Assembly: GCA_038244815.1 (NCBI GenBank)
Contig: JBBRTB010000017.1
Span: 1-64,000 of the forward strand
Source of the DNA: DASVHS01 sp038244815
GTDB lineage: Bacteria; Acidobacteriota; Thermoanaerobaculia; Gp7-AA8
Direction: 5' to 3'
Length of the DNA stretch: 64,000 nt
Shown here one piece after another: positions 1 through 6,893 of this stretch (position 1 is its first letter; each line of letters begins with the position of its first letter). Position numbers and translations under genes: made by a program. The notes below the pieces were generated by a model. The model searched no databases and had not been told where the DNA came from. It saw nothing but the letters and a program-made list of their open reading frames with translations.

Positions 1-135
1 ATCGACCAACTCAAGAGCGAGGTCGCAGCTTGGGAAGCGCCGCGCAACGAGAAACAAGTGCGTGTTCAGTGGCGCCTCACCATCGACCAAGCGCGCATTA
101 AACTCCACAAGGTCTACCCAAAGATTCAAAACTGA
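1..135 (+). CDS. IS630-family transposase, C-terminal fragment (runs off left edge)
   Basis: An open frame from base 1 to a TGA at 133-135 encodes the last 44 residues of a protein. The residues AWEAPRNEKQVRVQW, followed by a segment ending ARIKLHKVYP, match the C-terminal tail typical of IS630/Tc1-mariner-type DDE transposases. The catalytic residues would lie left of the window. Only seven bases separate its stop from the end of the peptide transporter on the other strand, so the insertion sequence's terminal repeat must be very short, lost, or overlap that gene. The family call rests on recognising the tail pattern. Whether the full element is intact cannot be seen. Confidence 0.72.
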   Translation: MDQLKSEVAAWEAPRNEKQVRVQWRLTIDQARIKLHKVYPKIQN

Positions 136-142
136 CGATGCC

Positions 143-1486
143 CTAGTGCACTCCGCGCATCATGCTTCGGATCGGCTTGATGAGCAGGGCCAGGATCACC
201 GTGGCCACGGCCACGCTCGCGAATGCAGCGAAGAACACTCCGGAGAATGGGCGGTCCTGGAGGAATCCGGCCACCCATCCTGCGACGTAGTTGCCCATCG
301 CTGTCGCGAAGAACCAGACGCCCATCATCAAGCCCACCAGTCGCGGCGGCGAGAGCTTCGTCACCATGCTCAACCCCACCGGACTGAGACAGAGCTCGCC
401 GCACATCTGCAGGAAATAGAGACCGATCAGCCACATCGGGCTGACGCGCATGTGCTGGTTCTCGAAAATATGTGCGGCCGGAACGATGAGCAGGAACGAC
501 AGGCTGAGAAACGCCAGCCCGGCCGTGAACTTGAGAGGACTGGAGGGCTCGTGCTTTCCGAGCGACAGCCACAACCAGGCGAAGATCGGCGAGAAGATGA
601 TCACGAACAGCGGCTCCACGGACTGGAACCAGCTCGACGGATAGGTCCAGTTGAACACTTTCAGCCTGGTGGCGCGGTCGGCGAACAGATTCAGGCTCGA
701 TCCGGCCTGCTCGAAGCCCGCCCAGAACAGCAACGCGAACAGCGTCAGGATGGCGATCGCGCCGATGCGTGCCCAGTCGGTGCCGGTCAGCTTCTCTGAG
801 GTCTCGGGCCTCGTGCCTCGGACCTCGGTTACGTCTGCTTCGGTGACCTCGGCCTTCGTCTCGGAGGCCGGCGTCAGGTATTTCTTCCCGGCCACGTACT
901 GCACGAGGCCGATGCACATACCGAAGCCGGCAGCGGCGAAGCCAGCGTGCCAGTTGACCTTCTGTCCCAGCCATCCGCAGATCAGCGGCGCGATGAATGC
1001 GCCGAGGTTGATGCCCATGTAGAAGATCGAGAAACCGGCGTCGCGGCGGGCGTCGTCACGCCTGTAGAGCGTGCCGACGATCGTTGAGACGTTCGGCTTG
1101 AGCAGACCGGTGCCGATGACGATCAGGCTGAGTCCGAGGTAGAAGAAGGACATGCCCGGAACGGCCATGCTGAAGTGCCCGAGGGCGATGATGATTCCGC
1201 CGAACAGCACCGCGCGGTAATGGCCGAGGTAGCGGTCGGCGATGAAGCCGCCCGGCACACCCATGAGATAGACGGCCATCGTATAGAGGCCATAGATCTG
1301 CGCCGCCTTCGCGGTTCCGAATCCGAGGCCGGGCTTTTGCGTCGAGCCGACCATATAGAGGATGAGCAGCGCACGCATTCCGTAATAGCTGAAGCGCTCC
1401 CACATCTCGGTGAAGAAGAGCGTGGCCAGGCCGCGCGGATGGCCGAACCACTGCTTCTGGCTGGGAAGGATGGCGGTTGTCGTCAT
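143..1486 (-). CDS. POT/PTR2-family proton-dependent oligopeptide transporter
   Basis: This is an inner-membrane major facilitator of the proton-coupled di/tripeptide symporter family. The first helix carries the family signature EMWERFSYYGMRALL (the ExxERFxYY proton-coupling motif), and about 12 hydrophobic segments follow over 447 residues, the usual POT length. A longer reading starting at 1525 would add 13 residues (MTQQPSDPYDAQR) encoded by the GGTCGCTGG repeat array, so I chose the ATG at 1484-1486. It is divergent from murB, and the gap between them is filled by a hairpin-forming repeat. The C-terminus abuts the transposase fragment, so the stop codon could have been altered by the insertion. 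Confidence 0.9.
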   Translation of the reverse strand: MTTTAILPSQKQWFGHPRGLATLFFTEMWERFSYYGMRALLILYMVGSTQKPGLGFGTAKAAQIYGLYTMAVYLMGVPGGFIADRYLGHYRAVLFGGIIIALGHFSMAVPGMSFFYLGLSLIVIGTGLLKPNVSTIVGTLYRRDDARRDAGFSIFYMGINLGAFIAPLICGWLGQKVNWHAGFAAAGFGMCIGLVQYVAGKKYLTPASETKAEVTEADVTEVRGTRPETSEKLTGTDWARIGAIAILTLFALLFWAGFEQAGSSLNLFADRATRLKVFNWTYPSSWFQSVEPLFVIIFSPIFAWLWLSLGKHEPSSPLKFTAGLAFLSLSFLLIVPAAHIFENQHMRVSPMWLIGLYFLQMCGELCLSPVGLSMVTKLSPPRLVGLMMGVWFFATAMGNYVAGWVAGFLQDRPFSGVFFAAFASVAVATVILALLIKPIRSMMRGVH

Positions 1487-1502
1487 GCGCTGTGCATCAT
1501 AA

Positions 1503-1623
1503 GGGTCGCTGGGTTGCTGGGTCACTGGGACGCTGGGTCGCTAGGTCGTCGGGTCGCTGGTCGCCGGTCACGGGGGCTTGATCGCTTCGACCCCCCTTGA
1601 CCAGCGACCAGCGACCAGCGACC
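1503..1623. repeat. GGTCGCT heptamer array with large hairpin between divergent genes
   Basis: The gap between the peptide transporter and murB is made almost wholly of variants of GGGTCGCTGG. The arm GGTCGCTGGTCGCCGGTCA (about 1552-1570) is complementary to TGACCAGCGACCAGCGACC downstream, and GGGGG pairs with CCCCC nearer the loop, giving a long imperfect hairpin. No clear promoter boxes are visible, although both divergent genes must be transcribed from here or from inside their neighbours. Confidence 0.85.
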
Positions 1624-1637
1624 ATCTTCGCCCGCCA

Positions 1638-2684
1638 ATGCTCCACATCGAAGAAAACGTTCTGTTAGGTCCGTTGACGACGATCGGGATCGGCGGGCCG
1701 GCGCGCTATTTTGCGCGGGCGGCCACCGTCGACGAGGTCCGCGACGGTGTCGACTGGGCTTCCTCCCGCTCGGAACCGCTCTTCATCCTCGGCGGGGGAA
1801 GCAATCTGCTGATCTCGGACGAGGGATTCCGGGGTCTGGTGCTGCAGGTCGGCCTGCGCGGTGTGGTCGTGGAGAGCGAAGACGAGTACGCGACGGTCAA
1901 GGTCGCGGCGGCGGAACCGTGGGATTCGTTCGTGGCCATGGCGGTGAAGCAGGGCTGGGCGGGGATCGAGTGTCTGTCCGGGATTCCCGGCTCGACCGGA
2001 GCGACGCCGATCCAGAACGTCGGCGCCTACGGGCAGGACGTCAGCGAGACGATCATCCGCGTCGAGGCGCTGGACCGGAAGCGGGGGATCGTGATCTCGC
2101 TGACGAACGAGGAATGTCGCTTCGGCTACCGTTCCAGTCTCTTCAAGAACCACGAGCGCGAGCGCTACGTGGTGCTCAACGTGACGTTCCGGCTGAAGGC
2201 CGGCGGCGCGGCCAGCGTGCGTTATCCCGAGCTGCGGCGCTACCTCGAAGAGCGCGGCGAATCGGAGAAGGATCTGCGCACGGTCCGCGACGCGGTCATC
2301 GCCATCCGCAGGCGCAAAGGAATGGTTCTCGATCCGGGCGATCCCGACACGCGCAGCGACGGCTCCTTCTTCATGAATCCGGTGATCAGCGCGGCGGACT
2401 ACGATCGGTTCAGGACCAGAGCCGAGGGCGCGCCGGGGTTTCCCGGCAGCGACGGGACGGTCAAGCTGTCGGCGGCCTGGCTCATCGAGCACGCCGGATT
2501 CACGAAGGGATTCGTGCACGGCCACGCCGGCCTGTCGTCGAAGCACACGCTGGCGGTCGTCAACCGCGGCGGAGCCAGCGCCCGCGAGGTGCGCGAACTC
2601 GTGGAGATGGTGCAGGAGCGCGTCCGCGAACGGTTCGGCATCGAGGTCCATCCGGAGCCGAACTTCATCGGCTTCGACTACTGA
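1638..2684 (+). CDS. murB: UDP-N-acetylmuramate dehydrogenase MurB
   Basis: MurB reduces UDP-N-acetylenolpyruvylglucosamine to UDP-MurNAc with NADPH and FAD in cytoplasmic peptidoglycan precursor synthesis. The FAD-binding motif GGGSNLLISD lies near residue 50. SGIPGSTGATPIQNVGAYG follows near 115-135, with GYRSSLFK, GSFFMNP (bearing the proton-donor serine) and AAWLIEHAGF later. The protein has 348 residues. A frame starting 60 bases earlier would add 20 residues encoded by the upstream repeat, so I chose ATG 1638. It stands alone among unrelated genes rather than in a mur/fts cluster. Its 3' end overlaps the converging PilZ gene by seven bases. Confidence 0.95.
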   Translation: MLHIEENVLLGPLTTIGIGGPARYFARAATVDEVRDGVDWASSRSEPLFILGGGSNLLISDEGFRGLVLQVGLRGVVVESEDEYATVKVAAAEPWDSFVAMAVKQGWAGIECLSGIPGSTGATPIQNVGAYGQDVSETIIRVEALDRKRGIVISLTNEECRFGYRSSLFKNHERERYVVLNVTFRLKAGGAASVRYPELRRYLEERGESEKDLRTVRDAVIAIRRRKGMVLDPGDPDTRSDGSFFMNPVISAADYDRFRTRAEGAPGFPGSDGTVKLSAAWLIEHAGFTKGFVHGHAGLSSKHTLAVVNRGGASAREVRELVEMVQERVRERFGIEVHPEPNFIGFDY

Positions 2685-3358
2685 GTGCCGATGCGGGAGC
2701 GCTCGAAGACGAGGGCGATGGTGGAGATCTCCACGCTGCGCTCGAGGTACTCCCAGACCGCCAGTACGTCTTCGCGGTTCCGGATGGCGTCGGCGGCGAT
2801 GGTCACGCCACCCTGGGTGATCGCATACTTGGCGCGCTGATACCAGCGCTGCGCCTCAAGCGGATCGGCCAGAAGCTGTTTGCGCGCGTGCTCGACGAGG
2901 AGCTGCTGATCGGCGGGGATCTCCACCTCCGGCCGCAGGTACTTCACGGTGGGGCGGTTGGTCTTCTCGGCCACGCGCTCGAGGGCCCGTTTTTTCTTCT
3001 TCTCCAGCGATCCAGCGTCCGGCGAGATCACGCCGCGATCGAGGAGCGCCTGCAGGGCCAGATAGAATTCGCGGCTGTCCGCCTCCAGCCTCAGGCCGGA
3101 TTTGTAGAGATATTTTCCCTGCGCGTTCGGACTCTTCGACAGGTGACTCCACATCGTGACCGCCTGGAGGCTCACCGCCACTTCGGCGCGCTTGAACCAG
3201 AGGCGCGCCCGTGTGCCGATGCGCAGCGGTTGCGCATGCTCGATCTGTGCGCCCGACGCGCTGACGTCCAGCAGCGTCACGCTGGCGGAGCCGAAGCTTC
3301 CGACGAGCGCCTCCGCGGTGAGGAAGCGCTCCGCCACCCGTAGTTCATTGACTTCCAT
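2678..3358 (-). CDS. PilZ-domain protein
   Basis: The 226-residue protein begins MEVNELRVAERFLTAEAL. RVAER fits the RxxxR half, and DVSASGA near residue 30 the [DN]xSxxG half, of the cyclic-di-GMP binding PilZ fold. The rest is helical and lysine/arginine-rich (KKKKRAL around the middle) and matches no domain I recognise. PilZ proteins usually pass a c-di-GMP signal to motility, polysaccharide or secretion machinery, and no such partner is adjacent. A start 35 codons earlier would add an arginine-rich leader that overlaps the next gene, so ATG 3358 is preferred. Confidence 0.75.
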   Translation of the reverse strand: MEVNELRVAERFLTAEALVGSFGSASVTLLDVSASGAQIEHAQPLRIGTRARLWFKRAEVAVSLQAVTMWSHLSKSPNAQGKYLYKSGLRLEADSREFYLALQALLDRGVISPDAGSLEKKKKRALERVAEKTNRPTVKYLRPEVEIPADQQLLVEHARKQLLADPLEAQRWYQRAKYAITQGGVTIAADAIRNREDVLAVWEYLERSVEISTIALVFERSRIGTQ

Positions 3359-3380
3359 CACTGGTGACCCGGATGCGATT

Positions 3381-3812
3381 CTAACGCCATTCCGCATTCT
3401 CCTCGACGAACGGCGCCAGCCGCTCGCGCACCAGCGGAGGAACCGGCGCCGGCGCGAACTCACCGCGGCGCACGCTCACGAGGATGTACTTGCCCGTGGC
3501 CACGACGGTGTCGGGATCTTCCTTGCGCTTCACCTCGAAGTGCAGATGGATCGAGCTCGTGCCGATGTGCCCGAAGTACGCCTCCACGACGAGCAGCTCG
3601 TCGAGCCGCACCGGATGGAAGAAGTCGCATTCGACGTGTACGCGGGGCAGCCAGATGCCGAGCTCGTCGAACATCGTCTTGTACGACAGCCCGCACGACC
3701 GGAACAGCTCCACCTCGGCCAGACCGAAAAAGCGGAGGTAGGCCTGGTAGTTGATGATGCCGGCGGCGTCGATGTCCTCCCAGCGGACGTATTCGGAGAC
3801 GGAGAAGCGCAT
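3381..3812 (-). CDS. Acyl-CoA thioesterase, 4-hydroxybenzoyl-CoA thioesterase/YbgC type
   Basis: This is a single hotdog-fold domain of 143 residues. The N-terminal signature VRWEDIDAAGIINYQAYLRF contains the catalytic aspartate and the bulged helix start seen in YbgC-like thioesterases, which hydrolyse short or aromatic acyl-CoA esters in the cytoplasm. ATG 3812 fits the family start. Longer readings add residues antisense to the amidohydrolase leader. It is followed at 22 bases by the PilZ gene on the same strand, so the two are probably co-transcribed. The substrate cannot be told from sequence. Confidence 0.85.
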   Translation of the reverse strand: MRFSVSEYVRWEDIDAAGIINYQAYLRFFGLAEVELFRSCGLSYKTMFDELGIWLPRVHVECDFFHPVRLDELLVVEAYFGHIGTSSIHLHFEVKRKEDPDTVVATGKYILVSVRRGEFAPAPVPPLVRERLAPFVEENAEWR

Positions 3813-3895
3813 TGAGAGGGAGATTAGAGATTGGACGTCGGAGATTGGCAAGCGCCATCCCCTCGCTGGTCTCCAGATCCCATACACTTCCCCTC

Positions 3896-5167
3896 ATGAG
3901 AAAACTGGCAATCGTCTTGTCCTTGCTCGTGGCCACCGCCGCGGCCGCGCAGGAATCCGTCACCGTCACCGTGCTCAGGGCCGCGCGCATGATCGACGTG
4001 CGCGGTGACAGCGTCATCGCTCCGGCCGTCGTCGTGATCCGCGGCAACAAGATCGCCAGTGCCGGCACCACGGGCGACATCCCGCAGGGTGCGCAGGTCA
4101 TCGACCTCGGCGACGTGACCCTGCTGCCCGGCCTCATCGACGCGCACACGCACATCATGCTGCAGGGCGACGTCACCACGGCTGAATACGACGAGCAGTT
4201 GTTCCGGGAGTCGATGCCCTATCGCGCCCTGCGCGCCAGCCGCGCCGTGAAGATCGCGCTCGAGCGCGGATTCACGGCCATGCGCGACGTCGAGACCGAG
4301 GGGGCGATGTACACCGACGTCGACGTGAAGAAGGCCATCAACAACGGCATCATCCCCGGGCCGCGGCTGGAGGTGTCGACGCGGGCCATGTCCGTGACCG
4401 GCGGCTACGGGCCGAGCGGCTACTCGCCGGAAGTGACGTTCCCGATGGGCGTCCAGATCGTCGACGGCGTGGAGAACGCGCGCAAGGCCGTGCGCGAGCA
4501 GATTGGGCACGGCGCCGACTGGATCAAGGTCTACGCAGACCGCGCCTACTTCGTCGACAAGGACGGCAAGCTCTCCAGCATCCCCACGTTCACGCTCGAC
4601 GAGATGAAGGCCATCGTCGATGAGGCCCATCGACTGCGCCACAAGGTGGCCGCGCACGCCATGGCTCGCCCCGGAATCGAGAACGCGCTCGTGGCCGGGG
4701 TCGACTCCATCGAGCACGGCATCGCCATCCCCGACGATCTCCTCGACCGGATGAAGGCGCAGGGCACGTATCTCTGTCCGACGCTGACGGTCACCGAGTA
4801 CGTCGCGCCCGGCCGGGGAGGGATCTGGCTGAAGATCCCCGACTTCCACCACGACTCGTTCGCCCGCGCCGTGCGCAAGGGCGTGAAGATCGCGCTGGGC
4901 ACCGATGTGGGCGGCTTCCCCTGGGACATCAATCAGGCCAAGGAGTTCTCGTACGAGACGAAGTACGGCATGACGCCGATGCAGGCCATCAGGTCGGGCA
5001 CGATCGTGGCGGCCCAGCTCATGGGCTGGGACGACCGGATCGGCACGATCGAGGCCGGCAAGCTCGCCGACATCGTGGCGGTACCGGGGAACCCACTCCA
5101 GGACATCTCGGTCATGGAAAAGGTCTCGTTCGTGATGAAAGACGGGGTGGTGGTCGTTCGCCGCTGA
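3896..5167 (+). CDS. Exported metal-dependent amidohydrolase (imidazolonepropionase/prolidase-like)
   Basis: A 423-residue amidohydrolase-superfamily protein with a clear signal peptide (MRKLAIVLSLLVATAAAAQE), so it is probably periplasmic or secreted. Metal ligands are visible as DAHTHI near residue 83, HAMA, SIEHG and the late aspartate in LGTDVGG. WIKVYADR may carry the carbamylated lysine. Secreted members of this group often act on dipeptides (Xaa-Pro) or related amides, and abundant copies are typical of acidobacterial genomes. It starts at ATG 3896, divergent from the thioesterase. No pathway partner is adjacent, so the substrate is open. Confidence 0.88.
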   Translation: MRKLAIVLSLLVATAAAAQESVTVTVLRAARMIDVRGDSVIAPAVVVIRGNKIASAGTTGDIPQGAQVIDLGDVTLLPGLIDAHTHIMLQGDVTTAEYDEQLFRESMPYRALRASRAVKIALERGFTAMRDVETEGAMYTDVDVKKAINNGIIPGPRLEVSTRAMSVTGGYGPSGYSPEVTFPMGVQIVDGVENARKAVREQIGHGADWIKVYADRAYFVDKDGKLSSIPTFTLDEMKAIVDEAHRLRHKVAAHAMARPGIENALVAGVDSIEHGIAIPDDLLDRMKAQGTYLCPTLTVTEYVAPGRGGIWLKIPDFHHDSFARAVRKGVKIALGTDVGGFPWDINQAKEFSYETKYGMTPMQAIRSGTIVAAQLMGWDDRIGTIEAGKLADIVAVPGNPLQDISVMEKVSFVMKDGVVVVRR

Positions 5168-5224
5168 GCGGTTGTTAACCAAATCCTCCGGCCAGACGTA
5201 TTGACAGGCAGCAACGGAGGGTTT

Positions 5225-5707
5225 GTGCATCCAACAACGGAATTTGTGGTCGAAGGGATCATCCCCCTTCTGGGTATGCTGATGACGTTCGTGATCGTGG
5301 GCGTTATCGTGCTCACGATCTCACGGGCCCGGCAGCGCCGGCTGGAGATCCAGGCGGAGATGCAGTCGAAGCTCATCGACAAGTTCGGCTCGACCGGCGA
5401 GCTGGCCTCGTTTCTCCAGTCGGAGGTGGGCCGTCAGTTCGTCCACGGCGTGCAGACCGCCGGCGTCAGGAACGTTCATGACCGCGCCTCGACCGCGGTT
5501 CGCGTGGGCATCGTATTCGCGGCGCTGGGAATCGGGTTTCTGGCTCTCTGGCCGATCACGAACACGCGCGGGATGGCCGTCCCGGGAGTCTTTCTGCTTG
5601 TTCTCGGCCTGGCCTATCTGGCCAGCGCTTACTCGATGCTCCGCTTTGCCACCATGCGCGCGGGCGAGCTGGCCAGGCAGGATCTTCCGGCGTCCGAGGC
5701 TCGATGA
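5225..5707 (+). CDS. Small three-helix membrane protein upstream of ECF sigma factor
   Basis: The 160-residue protein has one N-terminal transmembrane segment (IIPLLGMLMTFVIVGVIVL), a charged cytosolic stretch with a predicted helix (RARQRRLEIQAEMQSKLIDK), then two further hydrophobic segments. I place the start at GTG 5225 because GGAGG sits at 5216-5220. An ATG-like reading 24 bases upstream would include the ribosome site. It may belong to the DUF6249-type membrane proteins, though I am not certain. It ends six bases before the ECF sigma gene and is probably co-transcribed with the sigma/anti-sigma pair, perhaps as an accessory sensor or membrane partner. Confidence 0.7.
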   Translation: MHPTTEFVVEGIIPLLGMLMTFVIVGVIVLTISRARQRRLEIQAEMQSKLIDKFGSTGELASFLQSEVGRQFVHGVQTAGVRNVHDRASTAVRVGIVFAALGIGFLALWPITNTRGMAVPGVFLLVLGLAYLASAYSMLRFATMRAGELARQDLPASEAR

Positions 5708-5713
5708 TCGGCG

Positions 5714-6283
5714 ATGAGTGCGGAGAACGTCATGGATGCGCCGGCTCTCGCGTTTCTCGGCGAGCGTGCGGCGCCGCGACCGAATAGGCCGATGGACGAG
5801 GCGAAATTCGACGCCTTCTATCGTCGGAACGCCCCCGGCCTCTGGTCCTATCTGAATCGGCTGGTCGGCGATCCGGCGCTGGCCGACGATCTTCTGCAGA
5901 AGGCGTTCATCAACCTGCTCCGGGCGGACCCCTCCGTGGCCGGCGACGAGCATCTGCGCCGTTACCTCTTTCGCACCGCCACGAATCTGGCCAGGGATCA
6001 TTTCCGCGAGACCAAACGGCGGCGCGAGCGCACCACGCCGGAAGCGGTCGTGGCGGCGTTCGATCAGGACGTGCGCGAAGACGTGAAACGCATCTTCGCC
6101 GAGCTCAATCCGCGCGAGCGTGCGTTGCTGTGGCTCGCGCACGTCGAGGGCTCCGGACACGACGAGATCAGCGAGGCCCTCGGCGTGAAGTCGAAGAGCG
6201 TGCGCGTGCTCCTGTTCCGGGCGCGCAAACGCCTCGCCGATCTGTTGAAGCGCAGCGGCATCGGGCCGGAGGTTCTGCCATGA
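5714..6283 (+). CDS. ECF-type RNA polymerase sigma factor
   Basis: A 189-residue sigma-70 family protein with only regions 2 and 4. Region 2 shows FYRRNAPGLWSYLNRLVGD, then ADDLLQKAFINLL and YLFRTATNLARDHFRE. Region 4 shows LNPRERALLWLAHVEG and the helix-turn-helix HDEISEALGVKSKSVRVLL. It directs RNA polymerase to a small regulon and is presumably held inactive by the next gene, whose start overlaps its stop (ATGA). The N-terminal 30 residues are extra to the usual domain, and an internal ATG at PMDEAKF could be the true start. Confidence 0.92.
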   Translation: MSAENVMDAPALAFLGERAAPRPNRPMDEAKFDAFYRRNAPGLWSYLNRLVGDPALADDLLQKAFINLLRADPSVAGDEHLRRYLFRTATNLARDHFRETKRRRERTTPEAVVAAFDQDVREDVKRIFAELNPRERALLWLAHVEGSGHDEISEALGVKSKSVRVLLFRARKRLADLLKRSGIGPEVLP

Positions 6284-6756
6284 GCGAGCCCTGCCGGTAC
6301 GAGGAGCTGGTCCTCCGCGCCGCGTCCGAGGATCGGTGGACGGAGGCATTGCGCACGCATGTGCCGCAGTGTGCCGATTGCACCGCCGCTGCCGCCGCCG
6401 CGCCGTTCATGCGCCGGCTCGCCCGCATCGACGACCGCCAGCGGCAGTTGCCCGATCCCGCCGTGCTCTGGCTGAAGGCGCAGTTGCTGCGTGGCGCCGC
6501 GATCGCCGACCGCGCCGCGCGCCCGTTCAACGTCCTGCAGATCTGCGCCTACCTCTCGGTTGCCGCGGGATGGGCAGCCGTGCTCACGTGGCGCTGGTCC
6601 GATCTGGAGCGCTGGCTGCTCGGCTTCACGCCCGCGCAGATGGCGCAGGGAATCGCGCACGGATCACCGCTGTCGATGCCGTTCCTCTTCACCGTCGCGG
6701 TGCTGGCGTCGATGACGTTGATGGTGGCCCTGCACACGATCCTGGCCGAGGACTAG
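6280..6756 (+). CDS. Membrane-bound anti-sigma factor with zinc-binding ZAS-like motif
   Basis: The 158-residue protein begins MSEPCRYEELVLRAA and carries HVPQCADC near residue 27. This HxxxCxxC motif is typical of zinc-associated anti-sigma domains that bind the cognate ECF sigma. Two hydrophobic segments follow, around ICAYLSVAAGWAAVL and PFLFTVAVLASMTLMVAL, so the domain is tethered at the inner membrane. The ATGA overlap with the sigma gene supports tight co-translation and the anti-sigma role. The protein ends soon after the second helix, so it has almost no periplasmic sensor domain. The upstream membrane protein may supply sensing. Confidence 0.82.
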   Translation: MSEPCRYEELVLRAASEDRWTEALRTHVPQCADCTAAAAAAPFMRRLARIDDRQRQLPDPAVLWLKAQLLRGAAIADRAARPFNVLQICAYLSVAAGWAAVLTWRWSDLERWLLGFTPAQMAQGIAHGSPLSMPFLFTVAVLASMTLMVALHTILAED

Positions 6757-6767
6757 GACTCGCGGCC

Positions 6768-6862
6768 CGTCATTCCGAGCGCCGAAGAGCGCGAGGAATC
6801 TGGGTGGGGGGCGCGTCTTCCCCCGCCCGGATTCCTCGCCGTCTCCGCGGCTCGGAATGACG
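6768..6862. repeat. Palindromic dispersed element, full copy (about 95 bp)
   Basis: The ends CGTCATTCCGAG and CTCGGAATGACG are perfect inverted repeats. Inside, AGGAATCTGGGTGGGGG and CCCCGCCCGGATTCCT are again complementary, so the whole element folds back on itself. Other copies lie at 15237, 48081 and (truncated) 48269 and 48435, with a half copy inside aroA at 34628. This copy lies between the convergent anti-sigma and M14 peptidase genes and could act as a two-way terminator hairpin, although it lacks a T-run. Confidence 0.92.
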
Positions 6863-6884
6863 TGCTCGGTGCTCGGTGCTCGGG
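6862..6884. repeat. GTGCTCG heptamer array
   Basis: Three tandem copies of GTGCTCG directly follow the palindromic element and reach almost to the end of the M14 peptidase gene. It is the reverse-complement relative of the AGCACC heptamers at 9545. Confidence 0.7.
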
Positions 6885-6893
6885 TTCCACACA

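Noticed and set aside
1919..3343. 474-codon frame overlapping murB and the PilZ gene
   Set aside because: Arg-rich low-complexity translation without motifs, overlapping two recognisable genes.
5201..5206. TTGACA as a -35 box
   Set aside because: It lies only about 20 bases before the start codon, with no room for a -10 box and leader.
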